Source: Streptomyces mashuensis
Lineage (GTDB): Bacteria; Actinomycetota; Actinomycetes; Streptomycetales; Streptomycetaceae
Assembly (NCBI RefSeq): GCF_014654785.1
Contig: NZ_BNBD01000021.1
Span: 31,456-95,455, forward strand
DNA length: 64,000 nucleotides
Direction of reading: 5' to 3'
Position 1 is the first letter of the stretch; each line of letters starts with the position of its first letter. A program made the translations under genes and the position numbers. The notes below the pieces were generated by a model, which was not told the DNA's origin, did no database searches, and saw only the letters and a program-made list of their open reading frames with translations. This document shows positions 58,986-64,000 of this stretch, piece by piece.

Positions 58986-59863
58986 CCCGCCCCGTCGTGG
59001 CCGTCACGGGCGCCACCGGAACCATCGGCCGCCTCGTGGCCCACGGTCTCGCCGCGGACGGCCGCGCCGACGTCAGGCTCCTCGTCCGCGACCCCGGCAG
59101 GGCGGTGCGGTCCGGGCTCCCCGGCCACGCCGTCGCGGCCGACCTCGGCGAACGGCCGGGACTCGTCCGCGCCCTGGCCGGAGTGGAGTCGGTCCTGGCC
59201 GTCACCGCCGACCCGCTGCGGCCCCGGCACGACGAGAACCTCCTCGCCGCGGCCCGCGCCGCCGGCGTACGGCGCGTGGTCAAGCTCTCCGCGCTCGCGG
59301 TGCTCGACCCCGGCGCCGACGACCTCCTCACCCGCTGGCAACGGGACAACGAGGAACGGCTCCTCGCCTCGGGACTGGAGTGGACGCTGCTCCGCCCCAG
59401 GGCGTTCATGTCGAACACCCTCGCCTGGGCCGCCTCCGTACGGGCCGAAGGCGTCGTCCGGGGCCTGTACGGCTCCGGGCGCAACGCCTGCGTCGACCCG
59501 CGGGACGTGGCGGCCGCGGCGGTGCGCTCCCTCCTCGACCCGCGCTGCTCCGGCAGGAGTTACGCGCTGTCCGGGCCGGAGCCGCTGTCCGCCCGGGACC
59601 AGGTGTCCCACCTGGGCGAGGTCCTCGGGCGACCGCTCGACTACGTCGAACTGACGGAGGAGGAGGCGCTGGAACGGTGGCGGCGCCACTGGCCCGAACC
59701 CATGGCGCGGGCGCTCCTGCTGAGCGCCCGGCGGCAGCGGTACGGCGCCAAGGCGACGGTCACCGACGGTGTGCGGGAAGCGACCGGCCGGCCCCCGGGC
59801 GCCTTCGCGGACTGGGCGAGGGCCCATGCCGACGTCTTCGGGGCGGCCGTCACGTACGCCTAG
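58982..59863 (+). CDS. NmrA-like NAD(P)-dependent reductase
   Basis: The 293-residue protein has a Rossmann start (VVAVTGATGTIGRLVAHGLA), then VLAVTADPLRPRHDENLLAA and a lack of the YxxxK pair, which places it in the atypical NmrA-like SDRs. In GBL clusters, proteins of this type are candidates for reduction of the butenolide or 6-keto intermediate. Its GTG overlaps the receptor stop (GTGA). Tail residues ADWARAHADVFG are typical of the family. Confidence 0.82.
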   Translation: MTRPVVAVTGATGTIGRLVAHGLAADGRADVRLLVRDPGRAVRSGLPGHAVAADLGERPGLVRALAGVESVLAVTADPLRPRHDENLLAAARAAGVRRVVKLSALAVLDPGADDLLTRWQRDNEERLLASGLEWTLLRPRAFMSNTLAWAASVRAEGVVRGLYGSGRNACVDPRDVAAAAVRSLLDPRCSGRSYALSGPEPLSARDQVSHLGEVLGRPLDYVELTEEEALERWRRHWPEPMARALLLSARRQRYGAKATVTDGVREATGRPPGAFADWARAHADVFGAAVTYA

Positions 59864-59946
59864 GCAAGACCCCGCCGGGCACGGAGGCGTTCCTTCCGGC
59901 GTGCGTGACACAGATCATCTTTCCCCTGCACTACGCGTCGCGTTGA

Positions 59947-60726
59947 ATGCACAGAGTGAGCACTGAGGGGATGTTGAGTGGGCGCACGATTCTCATTACG
60001 GGGGCCTCGAGGGGCATCGGCGCAGCGGCCGCGGAGCTGTTCGCCGAGGAGGGTGCGGCCCTCGTCCTGATGGCCCGGCGGGCCGACGCACTGGACCGGG
60101 TGGCCGGGCCGCTCGTCGCACGAGGCGCCAGAGTGGCCCTCGCGGCCGGTGACGTGACCAGGCCGGCGGACGTCGAACGGGCCGTCGGCACGGCCGTCGA
60201 CACGTTCGGCTCCCTGGACGGCGCCTTCAACAACGCCGGCTGGGGATCCGGCGGCACACCACTGCACGAACTGGACGAGTCGGTCTACGACCGCGTCATG
60301 GACGTCAACGTGCGCGGCGTCTGGAACTGCCTGCGCCACCAGATCCCCGTCATGCTGAAGAGCGGCTCCGGGGGCACCATCGTCAACACCTCCAGCACCG
60401 CCGGCACGGTCGCCACCGGCGCCGTGGCCCCGTACGTCGCCGCCAAGCACGCCGTGCTGGGCCTCACCAAGGCCGCCGCCATGGAGTACGGCGACGCGGG
60501 CATCCGCGTGAACGCCCTCGTCGTCGGCAGCACCCGTACCGAGCTGATGGACGAACTGCTCGAAGAAGCACCCGAGCTGGAGGCGGGCTTCACCGCCCGC
60601 GCCATTCAGAAGCGGATGGCCGAGCCGCGCGAGGTGGCCCAGGCCGCCGCCTGGCTGTGCAGCGACCGCTCCTCGTTCCTCACCGGCGCCTCAGTACCGG
60701 TGGACGGCGGCTGGAGCGCGATCTGA
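59947..60726 (+). CDS. Short-chain dehydrogenase/reductase (BarS/ScbB-like ketoreductase candidate)
   Basis: The protein has 259 residues: Rossmann TGASRGIGAAAAELFAEEGA, NNAGWGSGG, the catalytic Ser in NTSSTAGTVA and Tyr-x3-Lys in VAPYVAAKHAVLG. It ends SVPVDGGWSAI, a standard classical SDR. In GBL loci such enzymes reduce the 6-keto group of the signal. The start is uncertain: the ATG at 59947 lacks a ribosome site, with GTG 59956 and ATG 59971 as alternatives. Its 3' end overlaps the second receptor by 36 bp. Confidence 0.85.
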   Translation: MHRVSTEGMLSGRTILITGASRGIGAAAAELFAEEGAALVLMARRADALDRVAGPLVARGARVALAAGDVTRPADVERAVGTAVDTFGSLDGAFNNAGWGSGGTPLHELDESVYDRVMDVNVRGVWNCLRHQIPVMLKSGSGGTIVNTSSTAGTVATGAVAPYVAAKHAVLGLTKAAAMEYGDAGIRVNALVVGSTRTELMDELLEEAPELEAGFTARAIQKRMAEPREVAQAAAWLCSDRSSFLTGASVPVDGGWSAI

Positions 60727-61320
60727 GCGGCGCTCGCCGCACACCACCGCGCTGCCGCGCGCAGCGCCCCGCAGGATGACCGACCACAACTCCGCGAGCT
60801 CCGCCGCCTTGTGCGGATCAGGAGCCTCCGTCGCGTGCAGCGCCGCCGCCGCGCCGTGCACCAGGTGGACCGACAGCCGCACCAGCGTCTCGGTGCGGAC
60901 GGTGGGGTCCAGCAGGCCCTGCCGGTCCGCCTGGTCCAGGAGCCGCCGCACCTGCGGCACCCACGCCTCGTCCCACACCGGGGCCGTGCGGTGCATCGCC
61001 TGCGCCGCCCGCACGCTGCTGTCGCGCGCCAACAGGTCGACGATTCCGCAGGTCACGGCCACGACGGCGGACAACGGGTCGGGAGCGTCGTGCCGGGCCC
61101 GCTCCACCTCCTCCCGCGTGACCGCGAAACCCACCTCCTTCACCACCGCCGCCAGGTCGTTCTTCCTGGAGAAGTGGAAGGTGAGCGCCCCCATGGAGAT
61201 GCCGGCGCTCCTGCAGATGTCCTGTAGCGAGGTACCCGTGTAGCCCCGCCGGGCGAAGGCGTCCGCCGCCGCCCGGACCAGGCGTTCACGAGTCAGCAGG
61301 GCACGCTCCTGCTTGACCAC
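60691..61320 (-). CDS. Second GBL-receptor-like TetR regulator (pseudo-receptor candidate)
   Basis: From the GTG at 61320 the 209-residue protein reads VKQERALLTRERLVRAAADA after the initiator, then the HTH with LQDICRSAGISMGALTFHFS and RKNDLAAVVKEVGFAV. It belongs to the ScbR/ScbR2 group. Its ligand-binding part (DPLSAVVAVTCGIVDLLARD) differs from the receptor at 58350, as expected for a pseudo-receptor that senses another molecule. It is divergent from the dead-transposase gene. The tail is rich in Arg and Ser. Confidence 0.85.
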   Translation of the reverse strand: MVKQERALLTRERLVRAAADAFARRGYTGTSLQDICRSAGISMGALTFHFSRKNDLAAVVKEVGFAVTREEVERARHDAPDPLSAVVAVTCGIVDLLARDSSVRAAQAMHRTAPVWDEAWVPQVRRLLDQADRQGLLDPTVRTETLVRLSVHLVHGAAAALHATEAPDPHKAAELAELWSVILRGAARGSAVVCGERRSDRAPAAVHRY

Positions 61321-61494
61321 GTCGTCACCTTTCCATGGTCTTTCGACTACTTGTCCAACCCTTCGGACGCTACCGGCGGTTGCGGCACGAAGAGCGCCGT
61401 GCCGCCCGATGCGGGACGTCCTTGGCAAGTCCCCGCCCGCGAGCTGCGCCGGGGTCCCGGAGATGCCGAAGTCGCGCACCGCGCCGCACCCGGC

Positions 61495-61524
61495 TTCAAA
61501 AACATAGAGAAAGCTCGTTATATT
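61495..61524 (+). promoter_or_regulatory. Promoter of the transposase-like operon with shared motif
   Basis: TTCAAA (61495-61500), an 18-bp spacer and TATATT (61519-61524) match the spacing of the afsA-like promoter. The segment GAAAGCTCGTTATATT (61509-61524) resembles the 58300 site. It lies between the second receptor gene (divergent) and the transposase-like gene, so it may be a receptor-binding element. Confidence 0.5.
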
Positions 61525-61566
61525 TTTGGCGTTCAGTCACAGAGCCTGCTGACGAGGGGAGCTGGC

Positions 61567-62778
61567 ATGACCGACCGCAGGGCCACGGCCGCGCGGAAGC
61601 CGGAGGAGCGGGGAACGGCCGACGAACTGACCCGCCGTCTCTTCCACGGACTGCCGCGCACCGACCAGCGCCGCTGGGCCGGCGCCTACGTGACGGGACT
61701 GCTCACCACCCCCGGCCGCAAGTCGGTGCGGAACATGGGCCTCTCCCTGTACGACTCCCACACCGCCTTCCAGTCCCTGCACCAGGTGGTCAGCGAGAGC
61801 ACCTGGTCGTGGAGCGCCGTCCGCCGGGAACTCGCCGACTGGTGCCGCGAGCGCACCGCGTTACACGGCTGGGCCCTGGGCCGCGTGACCGTGCCCAAGC
61901 GCGGCCGCTGCTCCGCCGGCGTGCACCGCCGCTTCGACCCCGCCACCGGCCGCACCGTCGGCTGCCAGCTGGGCCTCGGCCTCTTCCTGCTCACCGAGCG
62001 CGGCGCCCTGCCCGTCGACTGGCGGCTGTACCTCCCCGACGAGTGGCTCGACGACCCCACCCTGCGCCGCCGGGCCCGCATCCCCGAGACGGCCCGCCCC
62101 GGATCGCCCGCCCGCCTGATGCTGGACCTGGCCGCCGCGGCCGACGGCTCCGCCGCCCCCGTGGTGGCCGAGGCGGAGACCGTGACGGAGGCCGCCGAAC
62201 TCGTCGAGGGCCTCGGCGCCCTCGGCACCGACTGGATCCTGTCCGTCCCCGGCGCCACCCCCGTCTCCGCCGGCCTGCACCGCCTGGCCCGGACACCCGC
62301 CGGCAGAGCGCCAGCCGGCCGCGCCCTCACCGCCGCCGACCTCGCCCGGCAGCTCCAGGGCTCCGCGCGTCCGCTCGGCCCCGCCACCCCCGAGGCCCCC
62401 CGCCTCCTGCCCGCGCAGGTGCACACCGCCCAGTCGGCCGCACCCCTGCGCATGGCCGCCTCCTGGGCGCCGGGCCACCGGACGCCGCAGCGGATCTGGC
62501 TGACCAGCCTCCACGGCGAGCGGCTCGGCGAGGCCGCACCCCTCTTCACCGGCCACGCCGTGGGCACCGACGCGCTGGCAGGCCTCGACGACTGCGGACT
62601 GCGGGACTTCGAGGGCCGCTCCTACCCGGGCTGGCACCGCCACATGACCCTGGTGTCGGCGGCCTACGGCCACCGCCTCCTGGAGCCCGCCCGCACCCGG
62701 GGCACCGTCCCGGCGAGCACCGGCCGCCCGGCCGCCGAACTGGTGGGCGCGGGCACCTCGGGGGCGTGGGCCGCATGA
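61567..62778 (+). CDS. Catalytically dead IS701-type transposase-derived protein
   Basis: The 403-residue protein aligns by eye with IS701-family transposases: LTRRLFHGLPRTDQRRWAGA, YVTGLLTTPGRKSVRNMGLS, VTVPKRGRCSAGVHRRFDPA and FEGRSYPGWHRHMTLV. But the first catalytic region, normally DDTGFPKKG, reads GRVTVPKRG (both Asp lost, about residues 105-106), and the second, ADAGYG, is AEAETV. Only the Glu of FEGRS remains. No terminal inverted repeats flank it. So it is a domesticated protein, probably a DNA-binding factor. Start ATG 61567 has GAGGGGA. Its stop overlaps the kinase-like gene (ATGA). Confidence 0.85.
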   Translation: MTDRRATAARKPEERGTADELTRRLFHGLPRTDQRRWAGAYVTGLLTTPGRKSVRNMGLSLYDSHTAFQSLHQVVSESTWSWSAVRRELADWCRERTALHGWALGRVTVPKRGRCSAGVHRRFDPATGRTVGCQLGLGLFLLTERGALPVDWRLYLPDEWLDDPTLRRRARIPETARPGSPARLMLDLAAAADGSAAPVVAEAETVTEAAELVEGLGALGTDWILSVPGATPVSAGLHRLARTPAGRAPAGRALTAADLARQLQGSARPLGPATPEAPRLLPAQVHTAQSAAPLRMAASWAPGHRTPQRIWLTSLHGERLGEAAPLFTGHAVGTDALAGLDDCGLRDFEGRSYPGWHRHMTLVSAAYGHRLLEPARTRGTVPASTGRPAAELVGAGTSGAWAA

Positions 62779-63893
62779 GCGGAATGCTGATCACCACGGC
62801 CCTGGTGGACCACGCCGCCGGAACCACCGGCGACCGGGCCCCCGCCAAACCCCGCCGCAACCCCGTGGACCGCTTCGCCGCCGCCCTCACCGAAGGGCTC
62901 GGCCGGGCCCGGGCCGCCCTGCCCCACACCCGGGCGGCCGTGCCCCCGAGCACCCCGGTGCCGGGCGCGGTCCTCGGCCGCCACCAGGCCGAGGAGACCC
63001 TCCGCCGCTTCCGGGAGGCGCTCGACGACCACCTCCCCGGCTACCTGCCCGGCCAGCCCCACGACGGCGAATCCTTACGGCAGGCCCTGCTGGGCCTCGC
63101 CCACCTCACCGTGCGGCGCCTCGCCGGCGACCGGGACGCGGGCACCGCACAACCCCTGCCCGGCGTGTCGCCCGACCAGCTGGTGACCGCCTCCCTCCTG
63201 CTCGCCGAGTGCGCCGTACGCAGCGGCAGCACCCCCGCCGACGTCCTGCCCGACATCCGCGAGGTCTTCGCCCCCGCCGCCCGGGAGATCCCCGCCGTCC
63301 GGGACGTGTGGCAGGAACGGCGCGCCCTCGCCCGCGACGTCCACGACCGCGTGAGCGGCCCCCTCACCGCTGCCCTCCGCCAGCTCCAAGGGACCGGAGC
63401 CACCGGCTCCGCCCTCGTGGAGCAGGTGCTGACCCGGGCGGCCGACGGCGCACGGGACATCGTCGACGGCCTCCACCGGTCCACGCCCGTCGCCGGCCTG
63501 TACGACGCCACGCAGGACGTGCGGGCCCTGGGCGAGGCCCGCGGAGTCGCCGTCAGCTGGGCCCTGAGCGGCGACGAGTCCACCCTCCCGGAGCTGTTCC
63601 GCCACGAACTCTCCCTCGTGACGCGCGAGGCGATGCTCAACGCCTTCACCCACGCCTCCGCGCACCAGGTCGCCGTACGCGCCCGGATCACGCGCAAGTG
63701 GGCGCACGCGCAGATCCGCGACGACGGCAGCGGCTTCGACGTCGCCCACACCCTCGCGTCCCGGCCCGCCCACGGCCTGCGCGCCATGTCGGAGCGCATG
63801 GAATCGGTCGGCGGCCGGCTCGCCATCACCAGCACGGCCGGCAGCGGCACGCGCGTGGACGTCCACCTGCCGCGTTACTACCGGCCGTCATGA
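62775..63893 (+). CDS. NarL/DesK-type sensor histidine kinase-like protein
   Basis: The 372-residue soluble protein has a HisKA_3 motif (RALARDVHDRVSGPLTAALR, His about 190) and a HATPase region: ELFRHELSLVTREAMLNAFT (N-box), IRDDGSGFDVAHTLA (G1), HGLRAMSERMESVGGRLAIT (G2) and GSGTRVDVHLP. There is no membrane segment; the 180-residue N-terminus is helical (FREALDDHLPGYLPGQ). No response regulator gene is beside it. It is coupled to the transposase-derived gene by 4 bp and to the carboxylase gene by 4 bp, so all three are co-translated. Confidence 0.88.
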   Translation: MSGMLITTALVDHAAGTTGDRAPAKPRRNPVDRFAAALTEGLGRARAALPHTRAAVPPSTPVPGAVLGRHQAEETLRRFREALDDHLPGYLPGQPHDGESLRQALLGLAHLTVRRLAGDRDAGTAQPLPGVSPDQLVTASLLLAECAVRSGSTPADVLPDIREVFAPAAREIPAVRDVWQERRALARDVHDRVSGPLTAALRQLQGTGATGSALVEQVLTRAADGARDIVDGLHRSTPVAGLYDATQDVRALGEARGVAVSWALSGDESTLPELFRHELSLVTREAMLNAFTHASAHQVAVRARITRKWAHAQIRDDGSGFDVAHTLASRPAHGLRAMSERMESVGGRLAITSTAGSGTRVDVHLPRYYRPS

Positions 63894-64000
63894 ACAACCA
63901 GCACGTCCTCGAACAGAAGCGGAATTGTCAGATGCGCAAGGTGCGTAAGGTGCTCATCGCCAACCGTGGCGAAATCGCTGTCCGTGTCGCTCGTGCGTGC
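63890..64000 (+). CDS. Acyl-CoA carboxylase biotin-carboxylase subunit (N-terminus only)
   Basis: Only 37 residues are present. The reading ends KVLIANRGEIAVRVARAC, the unmistakable start of biotin carboxylases (AccA/AccC type). The ATG at 63890 overlaps the kinase stop; the inner ATG at 63932 begins MRKVRKVLIANR and is the start seen in homologues. It would supply malonyl- or methylmalonyl-CoA, pointing to polyketide or lipid chemistry just beyond the edge. Confidence 0.85.
   Translation, partial: MNNQHVLEQKRNCQMRKVRKVLIANRGEIAVRVARAC

Noticed and set aside
61567..62778. Active insertion sequence of the IS701 family
   Set aside because: The catalytic Asp residues are gone and no inverted repeats or target duplications are seen at the edges.

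Overview
The window is high-GC actinobacterial DNA, almost certainly from a Streptomyces or close relative. Supporting signs are the dense high-GC coding, frequent GTG/TTG starts, leaderless-looking promoters, many TetR/MerR/PadR regulators, SpoIIE-type phosphatases, an NRPS locus, and an AfsA/ScbR-type gamma-butyrolactone (GBL) signalling system. The window starts inside a TetR gene and ends in the first codons of an acyl-CoA carboxylase biotin-carboxylase gene. I saw no tRNA, rRNA or CRISPR array by eye.

1-14.6 kb is a mixed accessory region. It holds a TetR/SDR pair around a doubled palindromic operator, a MerR regulator, an orphan cytochrome c oxidase subunit I, and a tightly coupled three-gene set (EACC1-like small protein, caspase-like peptidase, long alpha-helical repeat protein) that looks like a conflict or programmed-death system. 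It continues with an APC permease, a 48-residue membrane peptide behind a LexA-like SOS box, a HAD-like hydrolase, two PAP2 enzymes, a TPR-like protein and a frameshifted acetyltransferase gene.

14.7-32.8 kb is a complete [NiFe]-hydrogenase locus of the group 1h (high-affinity, oxygen-tolerant) type, built as two convergent operons. The plus-strand operon carries a small iron-permease-like gene, hypX, a maturation protease, hypB, hypF, hypC, hypD and hypE, followed by a cytochrome b gene. The minus-strand operon carries two uncharacterised genes, a truncated hemerythrin-like gene, the small and large hydrogenase subunits, a NifU-like gene, a DUF5947-type gene, two tiny genes and hypA. The operons meet with a 64-bp overlap of their 3' ends.

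32.8-46.2 kb holds metabolic and regulatory genes: an aldo/keto reductase with a divergent TetR and a perfect operator, a PadR/acyl-CoA dehydrogenase pair, a TipAS-type MerR with a textbook 19-bp-spacer promoter, a secreted serine hydrolase, TetR/DUF5701, two SpoIIE phosphatases, an unusual zinc-ribbon-TetR fusion and a cytochrome P450.

46.2-64 kb is a biosynthetic and signalling locus. Two NRPSs (A-T-C, then half-C-A-T-C-A-T-TE) have a serine code in the second adenylation domain and a cysteine nucleophile in the thioesterase. They are followed at once by an AzlD/AzlC exporter pair. Next come an AfsA-like GBL synthase, two GBL-receptor-type TetRs, two reductases, a catalytically dead IS701-type transposase coupled to a sensor-kinase-like protein, and the start of a carboxylase gene. 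A 16-bp motif shared by the afsA-like promoter and the dead-transposase promoter suggests common control. The cluster probably continues past the right edge.
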